Under the pieces are notes generated by a model, which had not been told where the DNA came from, did no database searches, and saw only the letters and a program-made list of their open reading frames with translations. A program made the position numbers and the translations under genes. From a virus: DNA of 50,765 nt. The stretch covers positions 1 to 50,765 of IMG/VR virus record IMGVR_UViG_3300048589_000316; one strand, written 5' to 3'. Within the stretch, counting starts at the first letter, position 1, and every line of letters begins with the position of its first letter. Shown one piece after another: positions 22,975-30,427 of the stretch.

Positions 22975-23613
22975 CTAACCTATTGGTATGTTATTGTTCA
23001 TTTCGCTTGCTGATCCTGCATCAACTTTGGTTCGATCCTTTGACATTCTAATAAAGTTAGCCAACCTTCTTTTCATATCAAAGTACTTCATGGATTCAAA
23101 CCTTAACCCATTTTCTGGTTTATCTGTGCTTTCTTCTGTCCAATAGGAAACAAAATCATTAAATAAATCAATAGTCAAACTACTTTTATACTTAGGATCA
23201 AGTTTCAATTCTGCAGCGATTATTTTTGCACTGTTCTTAAATCTGATCATTGTGCCATTATTTACAGCTCTAATTTCCTCAATAGACTTTTTGGGTTTTG
23301 TTGTTTTGGTTTTTTCAACAATTACTTTTTTTGGCAGATCTTGATTACTAGGATTGTCGTTTAAAACAAATTCTTCTTTCAGTTTGTGGTACTTGACATA
23401 TCCATACTTGGTTAACTCCTTGATCGCTGTTTTAACGCTCTGAGTGCCACAATTATTATCTTTGGATATTTGGGTCAAAGTAAACCCACTCATATCAAGG
23501 TGTGAAGCTAAATAAAGGAAAACTCCCTTACTTGAATGTGATAACCTTGGATCTCTTGCAAGGGTTTTGTGAATAGTCACACTAACCCCTTCTTTTTTTG
23601 TGATGATATACAT
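22975..23613 (-). CDS. winged-helix replication-initiation-like protein
   Basis: The N-terminal third of this 212-residue protein is a winged helix: DPRLSHSSKGVFLYLASHLD, then ISKDNNCGTQSVKTAIKELT with a YGYV wing (residues ~20-80). A basic linker (KTKTTKPKKS) and a C-terminal helical part follow. Phage initiators/helicase loaders often have this N-terminal domain and lie just upstream of DnaB, here one base away. The exact role (origin binding or DnaB loading) is inference. Confidence 0.72.
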   Translation of the reverse strand: MYIITKKEGVSVTIHKTLARDPRLSHSSKGVFLYLASHLDMSGFTLTQISKDNNCGTQSVKTAIKELTKYGYVKYHKLKEEFVLNDNPSNQDLPKKVIVEKTKTTKPKKSIEEIRAVNNGTMIRFKNSAKIIAAELKLDPKYKSSLTIDLFNDFVSYWTEESTDKPENGLRFESMKYFDMKRRLANFIRMSKDRTKVDAGSASEMNNNIPIG

Positions 23614-23634
23614 AAATGTTTGTTTTTTTTAAAG

Positions 23635-23847
23635 TTAACAATTTTGTTGGATATTCCTGTCTAATTGACGGTTTTTCAGAACACTAACAATCCATTGCTT
23701 CAAAGGTTCTCCACTTCCCATTACCTTATGGGTTATCCAGAACTCGCCACTTTTATCAGCATTAATTTCATAATCGTTACCATCTTGACAAGTTCCTAAT
23801 GACTCGATCAAGTGCTTTGCTATATCATTAAATTCTTCTTCATCCAT
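23635..23847 (-). CDS. unknown small acidic protein
   Basis: This 70-residue protein has an acidic helix (MDEEEFNDIAKHLIESLG), then a beta part (YEINADKSGEFWITHKVMG) and a C-terminal helix. It sits five bases after the exonuclease gene, in the recombination-replication operon. No family is recognised. Confidence 0.7.
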   Translation of the reverse strand: MDEEEFNDIAKHLIESLGTCQDGNDYEINADKSGEFWITHKVMGSGEPLKQWIVSVLKNRQLDRNIQQNC

Positions 23848-23852
23848 AACTA

Positions 23853-24731
23853 CTAAATTTTAGGTTTATACCATCCTGTTCTTTGAACTGATTCGTAAGG
23901 AGTCATAAACCTCCAAAATGAATGACTCTGGTGCCATAGGTTATGATCAATACAATATTTAAAAGCCTGTAATACTTGAAGATAAAACCGCTTAAATTCA
24001 TGCAACAAACTTGGATCACATCTGAACTTATTTATTCCGAATGGTTCACTTGTTTCAACAACTAGCCAATAGTAATCAGGATAAACAAATTTAGTTCTTT
24101 CAATTGCCAATGTATAACCTCCTGCCTGTAGGCCATAGTCAAAATTCCATATTGATTTTTGAAACTTGGATCTTTCAGCACTTTGCGATGTCTTTAAATC
24201 ACATATCCAAGGAACACGATCATAATAATCAGATCTCATATCCAACTTGCTTAAACTCCTTAATCCTGTCTCACGATCCGTCCAATAGATTTCATCCTGC
24301 ACACTTGCCTTACCTTCCAAGAACATCTGAACATCTTCATGGTTTATAGCCCTTTGATACATCTGAAAACAGTTATCGATCTCTTGTGCTGTAACACAAA
24401 GTTTACCAACATTGTCTGCTAGAAATTCAGCTTTCGCCGCCCTTGATCCAGTTCCAGAAAAAACAGGCATTTCTACAATTGTACTATCTACAAGTTCCGG
24501 CTGTAATAACATTAATTCAAAAACATTTCCTGTATCAAATGCTTTACTTGATTTCTTATCACCGATCTTGTATTGAATAAAATCCCATGGACTTGTAACA
24601 AAGTGTTTTAAAGCCGAATAACTCAATCTAGGATTTTCAAGAAATTCAGCAATCATATGCTGATAATCTGGTGCATCTTCCTTTTGGATCTGCTTCAACT
24701 TATCCCATAGAGGTGTTTTACTTTTTACCAT
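23853..24731 (-). CDS. RecB-family (PD-(D/E)XK) exonuclease, RecE/DUF3799-like
   Basis: This 292-residue nuclease has the layout of phage recombination exonucleases: RLSYSALKHFVTSPWDF near the start, FDTGNVFELML (65-75), an acidic strand KLDMRSD (D164), DLKTSQS (D178, K180), and QAGGY (Q202, Y206), the RecB-type Q-x3-Y motif. These residues bind the metal and position DNA. With the adjacent candidate annealing protein it forms a Red-like exonuclease/annealase pair for making 3' tails and recombining ends. Confidence 0.82.
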   Translation of the reverse strand: MVKSKTPLWDKLKQIQKEDAPDYQHMIAEFLENPRLSYSALKHFVTSPWDFIQYKIGDKKSSKAFDTGNVFELMLLQPELVDSTIVEMPVFSGTGSRAAKAEFLADNVGKLCVTAQEIDNCFQMYQRAINHEDVQMFLEGKASVQDEIYWTDRETGLRSLSKLDMRSDYYDRVPWICDLKTSQSAERSKFQKSIWNFDYGLQAGGYTLAIERTKFVYPDYYWLVVETSEPFGINKFRCDPSLLHEFKRFYLQVLQAFKYCIDHNLWHQSHSFWRFMTPYESVQRTGWYKPKI

Positions 24732-25488
24732 TTTCTTTCTGTTTTTTAGCTAATACCTTTATTTGCTCCCTTACCAATCTTGAAAACTTCATATTTGGAA
24801 TCCATTCAGTTTGCTGATTTGCCCATTCAACTAGATCAAGCTGATCAGTGAAAGTATATATCGTATTAAATACATCTTCTGGTAGATCAGTTTCTTCCAC
24901 TTGACTTTCAGCTTCTTCCATTCCTTGCATTTCTTCTGCAGGTGTCGGTTCATATCCTGCCGCTTTTATCAAGAACGCAAAACTCATTCTTGCCGCCTTT
25001 CCTATGGCTCTGGTTTGGGCCATTGACAAGATACTATATTCATCAAAAGTATGCTTTGCTGTTTCTTCATTGGAACACATGGCAAAAGCCTGTGACATTA
25101 TAGACTCCTTACCATCTTTGTAAGAAACAAATTGTGCTTCTGCAAAATACTTGTAAAGTTTAGTAGAATGTTTTTTCTCAACTTTCTGTCTATTCACCCA
25201 GGCCATCCATTTAAATTCTACAGGAGCATAACTAGATTCATTTTTATAAGAAACTATCTTTCCTGTCAATCCCAACAATCCTGCAGCGAATTGCCAACCC
25301 TCTACCAAAACATAATCCTTATTCTGGATCACTGTTGAAAGATTTTGGCTCTTTACATAGGTTGCAACTTCCTGTGCAATTTTCACTACTTCCTGCGGAT
25401 CTGTCAAACCGAATTTCTTCATGTCCGATTGAGTTACAATTAACTCTTGTTTCTCCCATGGCTTTAAACTATTTTCTTCCATCTTCAT
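24718..25488 (-). CDS. putative single-strand annealing (ERF/Rad52-like) recombinase
   Basis: This 256-residue protein begins with a helical region and a beta strand containing YVLVEGWQFAAGLLGL (residues ~56-71). The centre carries the distinctive ILSMAQTRAIGKAARMSFAF (~158-177) with AGYEPTPAEEM; the SMAQTRA-type motif recurs in a family I associate with phage DNA annealing/recombination proteins. The C-terminus is acidic then helical. Pairing with the RecB-type exonuclease (14-bp overlap) supports an annealase role. Family assignment is tentative. Confidence 0.55.
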   Translation of the reverse strand: MKMEENSLKPWEKQELIVTQSDMKKFGLTDPQEVVKIAQEVATYVKSQNLSTVIQNKDYVLVEGWQFAAGLLGLTGKIVSYKNESSYAPVEFKWMAWVNRQKVEKKHSTKLYKYFAEAQFVSYKDGKESIMSQAFAMCSNEETAKHTFDEYSILSMAQTRAIGKAARMSFAFLIKAAGYEPTPAEEMQGMEEAESQVEETDLPEDVFNTIYTFTDQLDLVEWANQQTEWIPNMKFSRLVREQIKVLAKKQKENGKK

Positions 25489-25711
25489 GAATATAAATGA
25501 TTAGTGAATCTAATGACATACCCGACTCTTTGGATAATTTCTTCAATTGAGAAATGGTCTGCATGTTTTTACCGGCACGCCAATTATGAAGTGTTTGGCT
25601 TCCTTTCAAACCCAACATATCTTGGATTTCTTTCAGCGTAGGACGAACGCCTTTCTTCTCTTGGATTTTGGTCATAGCCTGATCCAAGTCAACTCGAACT
25701 TGTTTTACCAT
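25469..25711 (-). CDS. HTH transcriptional regulator, first gene of the early operon
   Basis: This 80-residue protein has a central helix-turn-helix: TLKEIQDMLGLKGSQTLHNW (residues ~25-44), with a basic RAGKNM turn and a following helix. The layout is Cro/CI-like (XRE) or a MerR-like short regulator. It overlaps the annealase gene by 20 bases. It is the first gene behind the likely promoter at 25750..25790 and may autoregulate the replication/recombination operon. Confidence 0.7.
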   Translation of the reverse strand: MVKQVRVDLDQAMTKIQEKKGVRPTLKEIQDMLGLKGSQTLHNWRAGKNMQTISQLKKLSKESGMSLDSLIIYIHEDGRK

Positions 25712-25749
25712 AATGTTTAGAATTTTGATGTTACTATAAATGTTGACTC

Positions 25750-25790
25750 CAAATGTATATAAATATATTGATAGATAAAAATATATAGAT
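25750..25790 (-). promoter_or_regulatory. promoter of the replication/recombination operon
   Basis: The minus strand contains TACATTTG, a perfect TAnnTTTG box (25750..25757), with an AT-rich upstream zone and AATATATTTAT, related to the palindrome of the other early promoters. The ATG at 25711 lies 39 bases downstream and is preceded by AACATTTATAGTAACATCA. Confidence 0.62.
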
Positions 25791-26158
25791 AAAAATATTT
25801 TGACATGATCATAACTAGATACACCCTGCCCTATGCCTTACATATAAGTATTGCCGATAACCAAAGAAAAAAATCAATGGCAGATTAGCCTTTGTTACAG
25901 AAGTGCCTTAACTTCTTTTTTCACAACTATTTTCCTTTCGGTATGTATAGGGCTGTGTTGTTGGCAGGTAGAACATTGCACAGACTTTTTGTTGCGTATA
26001 ACATAAACTGCAAATTAATCTACACTAATAAAGACTTCGCTTGATTAATTCGCCTTAGTTTGAGGTTTTGGATCTTATGTCTTGGAGTAGGTCAAACAGT
26101 GGAAACACCTAACTTGCATCTTAAATTAAGAAGTTCAAATGTAAAATAAAGTTTTGAT
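25791..26158. other. gene-free region between early and late modules
   Basis: About 370 bases contain no convincing gene. The sequence is locally less AT-rich than the rest and includes strings such as TGTTGTTGGCAGGTA and GTTGCGTATAAC, similar in texture to the spacers at 7.6-10 kb. Minus-strand frames of 14 and 25 codons exist but are unconvincing. A TACATTTG box at about 26139 could start a leftward noncoding RNA. Origin or RNA function is possible but not shown. Confidence 0.4.
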
Positions 26159-26190
26159 AAAAAAAAACAGCCCTAAAAGTTTAGGACTGT
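26159..26190 (-). terminator. Rho-independent terminator 1 of the 26.2-kb pair
   Basis: On the minus strand ACAGTCCTAAA and TTTAGGGCTGT form a long stem (one mismatch) followed by nine T. It is 100 bases downstream of a second strong terminator. Confidence 0.8.
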
Positions 26191-26207
26191 AATTTTAATC
26201 TTTCGAT

Positions 26208-26276
26208 CTATGCAATTGTTCCACCGTTTGCCTGACAAATATCGTAATTAATTTTAAACCACCAAAATAATGACAT
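26208..26276 (-). CDS. possible 22-residue peptide between two terminators
   Basis: ATG 26274..26276 and TAG 26208..26210 enclose a 22-residue frame (begins MSLFWWFKINYD). It begins at the end of one terminator's T tract and ends 20 bases before the next terminator. It could be a tiny gene or chance; no promoter is evident. Confidence 0.2.
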   Translation of the reverse strand: MSLFWWFKINYDICQANGGTIA

Positions 26277-26313
26277 AAAAAAAGCCATGTAACTCCTATC
26301 GTGTACATGGCTT
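26277..26313 (-). terminator. Rho-independent terminator 2, end of the late operon
   Basis: On the minus strand AAGCCATGTA pairs perfectly with TACATGGCTT and is followed by seven T. It lies about 75 bases downstream of the last spanin-like gene and should end late transcription. Confidence 0.85.
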
Positions 26314-26387
26314 CTAAACATTTATATCACAACATCACTTGTGAAGTAGCCACAAAGATATTGCTTATTTTGGACTTCCAAAAAAAT

Positions 26388-26804
26388 CTACAACAAAAAT
26401 AAGAATAGTATGATTGCACCAGTTCCTATAGAACCATGAATACCTCCATTGATATAAGCCTTTCTCTTGGCTTTTTTACTATCATTGATCATAAGGTTCA
26501 ACTTACTTATAATTTCCTTCTGTGATGGAACTATAATGTTCCTGTATTGATCTATTTGATTATTCAAGATGATCTCTGCACCTTCATGCTCGACAATGAT
26601 CTTCTGCATGGTTCTGTTTTCTTTTTTTAAGTATTCGACCTCGGCCTTAGTTTTCTGGAAGTTGGAAAATACATTGTTCAAAGAATCCCGATCAACAGAA
26701 ATATTATTGGTTTGACCTGATAAACTCATGCAGAATAGAATCCCGAACACTATTAGGCAATGTTTTAAATTTCTCATTGAGTTCATTAATTTTTGCTTTT
26801 TCAT
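26388..26804 (-). CDS. spanin-like coiled-coil protein with signal peptide and C-terminal TM
   Basis: The frame opens at 26804, but the signal peptide begins at the internal Met at 26777 (MRNLKHCLIVFGILFCMSLS, then GQ), a plausible true start giving 129 residues. A coiled coil follows, then a C-terminal hydrophobic segment (GTGAIILFLFLL). A secreted N-terminus with a C-terminal membrane helix resembles a unimolecular spanin, though no lipobox is convincing. It overlaps the next upstream gene by 74-101 bases, as spanin pairs often do. It ends the late operon. Confidence 0.55.
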   Translation of the reverse strand: MKKQKLMNSMRNLKHCLIVFGILFCMSLSGQTNNISVDRDSLNNVFSNFQKTKAEVEYLKKENRTMQKIIVEHEGAEIILNNQIDQYRNIIVPSQKEIISKLNLMINDSKKAKRKAYINGGIHGSIGTGAIILFLFLL

Positions 26805-27096
26805 TGTTAAGGGTTTTTACATTCTTGTTTAAATCTGATTTCAAATTTTCGATCCTTTCCAAAACATCTGAATACTGAACTTCAAAAGTATCAACCCTCT
26901 TTTCAGCTTCATTAATTGTGGAACTTAATTTTTCAATATCTTCTTTGTAACGCTCTGAAAGTTTTTTTATAAGGGTTTTGTTGTTGAAATAAAGATATGC
27001 TAGGAAAATGAACATAATCGCTAAAAAACCATACATGAAATATAACTTGCGTTTCTCTGGACTTATTTTTCTTGAAAAGTTTATTTCTTCATTCAT
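26704..27096 (-). CDS. inner-membrane coiled-coil protein (i-spanin-like)
   Basis: This 130-residue protein has a short basic N-terminus, one transmembrane helix (YFMYGFLAIMFIFLAYLYF) and a long coiled coil through about residue 115. This topology (N-in, coiled coil in periplasm) is that of Rz-type inner-membrane spanins. It lies after the endopeptidase and overlaps the gene for a second membrane-linked protein, consistent with a lysis cassette. Confidence 0.6.
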   Translation of the reverse strand: MNEEINFSRKISPEKRKLYFMYGFLAIMFIFLAYLYFNNKTLIKKLSERYKEDIEKLSSTINEAEKRVDTFEVQYSDVLERIENLKSDLNKNVKTLNNEKAKINELNEKFKTLPNSVRDSILHEFIRSNQ

Positions 27097-27101
27097 AACT
27101 T

Positions 27102-27191
27102 TTAGTTTTCTTGTGGAAAATAATGATCTACAATATCATTGTGATACTCTTTTAAAAATTCAAATATTTGATCAGAGTTTAATTGTATCAC
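27102..27191 (-). CDS. 29-residue peptide (GTG start)
   Basis: GTG 27189..27191 overlaps the stop of the endopeptidase gene; TAA 27102..27104 lies five bases from the next ATG. The product (begins IQLNSDQIFEFLKEYHNDI) has good coding texture and fills the gap, but it has no recognisable domain. Confidence 0.4.
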   Translation of the reverse strand: MIQLNSDQIFEFLKEYHNDIVDHYFPQEN

Positions 27192-27544
27192 CTTTGCATT
27201 TCAAAATGTGGGGTATCAACAAAACCATCTTCAATATCATTCTTGTTAAAGTCTCCACCCCACCTATTATTATCATGCAACGAAACCCAATAATCTCCCA
27301 ATGGCTTTACGTCCTCATATCTATAGGTTAATTTGCCATTTATAAAAAAATTAAAATCAACTGCCAATCTATCCAAGTGCCTACTGTTCAATGTTTGGCT
27401 TTTCCCTTCTGATTTTAGTCGTTTCTGTTCTTCTAGTGACCTCCAAGCGTGTCCAAATGTTAATTCGATATTAATGGAATATGCGAACTCTATTAAGCAT
27501 CCAATGTTTCTTGTAAAAATCCTTTGCCTTTGTCCTAACGTCAT
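27188..27544 (-). CDS. peptidoglycan endopeptidase (peptidase M15, endolysin)
   Basis: This 118-residue enzyme has the zinc site of L-Ala-D-Glu/D-Ala-D-Ala peptidases of the M15 family: SRHLDRLAVDF supplies H56 and D63 and TPHFEM supplies H113, with W95 nearby (RWGGDF). It should cleave the peptide cross-links of the cell wall at lysis. There is no signal peptide, so release needs the holin. Size is normal for a single-domain M15 endolysin. Its ATG overlaps the 39-residue gene. Confidence 0.88.
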   Translation of the reverse strand: MTLGQRQRIFTRNIGCLIEFAYSINIELTFGHAWRSLEEQKRLKSEGKSQTLNSRHLDRLAVDFNFFINGKLTYRYEDVKPLGDYWVSLHDNNRWGGDFNKNDIEDGFVDTPHFEMQR

Positions 27545-27660
27545 CCTAAAAATATTTTAAAGAAATAATATATCCTCCTACAAACTTCATAGATACCCCA
27601 TATAGTCAACACTATGGCTGCGAATATGATTATCTTGTATTTGTTGATGTGGATGTTCAT
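27541..27660 (-). CDS. 39-residue membrane peptide next to endolysin
   Basis: ATG 27658..27660; TGA overlaps the endolysin ATG. One hydrophobic helix (IIIFAAIVLTIWGIY) is followed by a basic aromatic tail (CRRIYYFFKIF). Direct coupling with the endolysin suggests a lysis role, such as a small holin-like peptide. This is inference. Confidence 0.58.
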   Translation of the reverse strand: MNIHINKYKIIIFAAIVLTIWGIYEVCRRIYYFFKIFLG

Positions 27661-27661
27661 T

Positions 27662-29608
27662 TTAATAAGTTATCTTCCTTTCAATGTAGCATTCTATAAC
27701 ATCCCCGTTATTAAAGACATCTGCATCTACTCCGGCCCTTGATTCAATATCAGTTGTTATAATTGGGTGCCAATATAGTTTTTTCCTGAAATCAGTTAAA
27801 TCTTCTGTAGCTTGAATGTACATCTTAGATTGCTCTGAATTTTTGATATTAAAAACTTTTTGCTCAACCTTATATCCATGATTAGTCCCCCACATTGATG
27901 CAACATGGGCCAATTCTGCTCTCCTGCCGTCACCAGTGTTAAAGAAAATACCAGATATTACAGCGGTTGAAGGCGATAATGCATCTGTTCCGTCTGCCTC
28001 GCTCATCGTATTTATCGTGTTTTCAATATTTTCATATTGAACCCTATTGAAATAAGGGTAATATCCAGATAACATTGCAGTGTAGCACTTCTGAAATTCA
28101 GTGCCGTCCCTCAATATTAATAATTTATGTCTTGTATTAAGTTGGTTAAATCCACTAATTGACCCACTTAAAATGTGTCTTGTTGATTCTACAAGTGGAG
28201 TTTGAGCAACAACTTCAACACCATCTAATGTACTAGCTGAATCAGCTGCATACATTGTATCCACCCAATTAAATGTAAACTCCCTTGCTAAAATTGTTTC
28301 ACCAACAATATCTGAAGGGCTAAATTCTAAGCCGTCATAAAACCACTTTACATTATCCGTGTTTATACAACCATGTCCAACCCCTACGTGCTCCCCTTCA
28401 TTACTGAAATTGGTCATATTTATCCAATTAAAAGAGCCTTGTATAATTAAATTTCCATTATGTTTAATAGTTGGAGAATACCACGCATCCTCAGAATATG
28501 GAGCTCTTACTGATTTTTCAAAAGCGTGTACTAGATACTCACCACTTTCTGTAAGTGAATGAACCTCAAAGCTAGTTGATGAAATGCCTACTATTTTTAT
28601 AGGTGTTTTTAATGCTGTATTTTCGGGAAGGGCTTCGTTTTTTAGCTTTTGGCTATATGTGACAAAAGAGGTTGCTGAACCACCTTCTTCTAATTGTACA
28701 CTAGCCTTAAACGAGTTTATTTCATCGTCGCTTATACTGGATATAGTTCTAATGTTTACACCTACAAAAGCTGTAAGTGCCGGAGTGGTAAATGTTACAT
28801 TAGCAATACTTCCGCTATAATCTACAGCACTAATAAAAACCTTAGAAGAATTAAAATAAACAATCCTTTTTATTGCCCCTAACGCCCCTAATCCACTTAA
28901 TGTATATTCTGTTGATGCTGAAACAGGCGTATATCCTGACCTTATTGTGTTTACCGATGCTGTTATTACGCCAGTATTTCCAAAATATCCCCTAACTATT
29001 TCACTTGCATCTATAAGGTTTTTTGATGGTTCAAATTGGTTTCTTATTTCCGTATTCCTTTCTTCATGTCCGTCCTTTACCCATGCACTACCTACAACTG
29101 AATAATATCCGTTTTTTGAATCATCAGAATCATTAGATACCTTAGCAGTAGTTCCTGCGCTTGGCATGGGGTCAACAGCATCTAAAGCATCATAATCCTG
29201 GTAAGTTTTAACCCCTTCAAAAGCAATTAAATCAATATCATCTTTTAAATCTTCTGCCGTACCTGTATAAGTACCTTTTTCCAACTTAGCCTCTAAAGCG
29301 GTTGATGAGGCAGACCCTCCTGCCGAATTAAAACCCACATTATTAGCTCCCCACAATTCAATTTCATCAGCACTGGCAAATGGATCTCCATTGGCATCTA
29401 CAAAATCAGTATATGGTCTTCCTAATGCCGGCATAAAGTGCACTGGCTTCCTACTATCCTGCCCATCACCCTGAATAATTTCTATTAATCCATTAACATT
29501 CTTCCAAATCAATATTTTACTGTTCAAATAAGGCTGTGACTCGCCTGTAATTGTATTTGTTATAAAGAACTTCTTGCTTTCTCCTTTGGTTTCTATTTTA
29601 TATGCCAT
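27662..29608 (-). CDS. tail fibre / receptor-binding protein
   Basis: This 648-residue protein has no signal peptide. The N-terminus resembles a short tail-attachment domain. Residues ~100-300 contain the phage-fibre pattern TAKVSNDSDDSKNGYYSVVG (a strand-turn module for particle-bound adhesins), then Thr/Ser/Gly-rich beta repeats. The C-terminal half has aromatic beta-sheet segments (GHGCINTDNVKWFYDGLEFS). It is the last protein of the tail cluster, before the endolysin, where receptor-binding proteins commonly lie. Host range function is inferred. Confidence 0.68.
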   Translation of the reverse strand: MAYKIETKGESKKFFITNTITGESQPYLNSKILIWKNVNGLIEIIQGDGQDSRKPVHFMPALGRPYTDFVDANGDPFASADEIELWGANNVGFNSAGGSASSTALEAKLEKGTYTGTAEDLKDDIDLIAFEGVKTYQDYDALDAVDPMPSAGTTAKVSNDSDDSKNGYYSVVGSAWVKDGHEERNTEIRNQFEPSKNLIDASEIVRGYFGNTGVITASVNTIRSGYTPVSASTEYTLSGLGALGAIKRIVYFNSSKVFISAVDYSGSIANVTFTTPALTAFVGVNIRTISSISDDEINSFKASVQLEEGGSATSFVTYSQKLKNEALPENTALKTPIKIVGISSTSFEVHSLTESGEYLVHAFEKSVRAPYSEDAWYSPTIKHNGNLIIQGSFNWINMTNFSNEGEHVGVGHGCINTDNVKWFYDGLEFSPSDIVGETILAREFTFNWVDTMYAADSASTLDGVEVVAQTPLVESTRHILSGSISGFNQLNTRHKLLILRDGTEFQKCYTAMLSGYYPYFNRVQYENIENTINTMSEADGTDALSPSTAVISGIFFNTGDGRRAELAHVASMWGTNHGYKVEQKVFNIKNSEQSKMYIQATEDLTDFRKKLYWHPIITTDIESRAGVDADVFNNGDVIECYIERKITY

Positions 29609-29625
29609 GATTTTATTTTTAAGAA

Positions 29626-29985
29626 TTAATAATTTTTACGTTTTAACAAGTTTTTGATTTCCTGTAGATCTTCACCAATTCGTTTTTGATTTTCACGTAT
29701 GATGATCAATTGTTCTTTTTCTTCTCTTGACATATGCGTGTTCACATCTTCCATGTGCTGCATTAACCTTTCTTTTTCTACCTCCGAAACAATATACTTT
29801 CCATTTCTAGCAATTGTTTCTGTCTTTTGACTTTCGGTATCAAATGTTCTATTGTTAATTGCATCAACAGCTTTAGGAACAAATGTAACTAAGTAACCTA
29901 ACATCATTGTCAATAAAGAAATTACAAGTGCTTTGTAAAGCCACTCATACCGGTTTCTTACTTTATCTGTCATAGTATAGCTCAT
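29626..29985 (-). CDS. membrane protein with coiled coil in the lysis cassette
   Basis: This 119-residue protein has one N-terminal transmembrane helix (YKALVISLLTMMLGYLVTFV) and a long charged coiled coil (residues 60-118). The topology suits a spanin or holin partner. It overlaps the stop of the 118-residue holin candidate (ATGA). Its exact role in lysis is not shown. Confidence 0.6.
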   Translation of the reverse strand: MSYTMTDKVRNRYEWLYKALVISLLTMMLGYLVTFVPKAVDAINNRTFDTESQKTETIARNGKYIVSEVEKERLMQHMEDVNTHMSREEKEQLIIIRENQKRIGEDLQEIKNLLKRKNY

Positions 29986-30338
29986 TTTCTTTTGAAACCA
30001 TCAACTGATTCCTGTTTTAAGAAATTAGTTTTTCTCTTTGCATATGATATAATCAAATCAGGCGCTCCACCTATAATTGCATATATTATAGATCCTAAAC
30101 TTGTAATATCCTGATTTGCAACCTTAGCAACATCTGGTGCAATAAGCCAAAAAACCACTGCACAAGTTATCGACAATAAAAACGAAAAAATAAGTCGGTT
30201 AACATTGTCCTTTAAAAAGAAAACCAAATCAAATCTTCTTGGGCTTTTTTGGCTGTCCTTGTCTCTTTTAAGTATGTCATACCATAAAGCTGCAAAGTAG
30301 CATACTATTGTGATAATAATCCATTTATATTCTTCCAT
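29982..30338 (-). CDS. candidate holin (three TM helices)
   Basis: This 118-residue protein has three predicted membrane helices: IIITIVCYFAALWYDI (~6-21), LIFSFLLSITCAVVFWLIAP (~49-68) and SLGSIIYAIIGGAPDLIISY (~80-99), with a basic C-terminal tail. Size, helix number and place between fibre and endolysin genes fit a class I holin that permeabilises the inner membrane. No sequence motif proves this. Confidence 0.6.
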   Translation of the reverse strand: MEEYKWIIITIVCYFAALWYDILKRDKDSQKSPRRFDLVFFLKDNVNRLIFSFLLSITCAVVFWLIAPDVAKVANQDITSLGSIIYAIIGGAPDLIISYAKRKTNFLKQESVDGFKRK

Positions 30339-30424
30339 TACTTCTCTATTATATATGGTTCCACGCTCTTGACCACAACCATCATTAAGATGTAAATGAA
30401 CGCTATGGTTATGTGTGGTTCCAT
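30338..30424 (-). CDS. 28-residue membrane peptide
   Basis: ATG 30422..30424 lies just after the stop of the pectate-lyase-like gene; TAA 30338..30340 overlaps the next ATG. It carries one short hydrophobic helix (ITIAFIYILMMVVV). Tight packing supports coding. Function is unknown; a lysis accessory is possible. Confidence 0.45.
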   Translation of the reverse strand: MEPHITIAFIYILMMVVVKSVEPYIIEK

Positions 30425-30427
30425 TGG

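Noticed and set aside
26208-26276. 22-residue peptide as a firm gene
   Set aside because: It is too short, has no visible promoter and lies between two terminators; kept only as a low-confidence entry.
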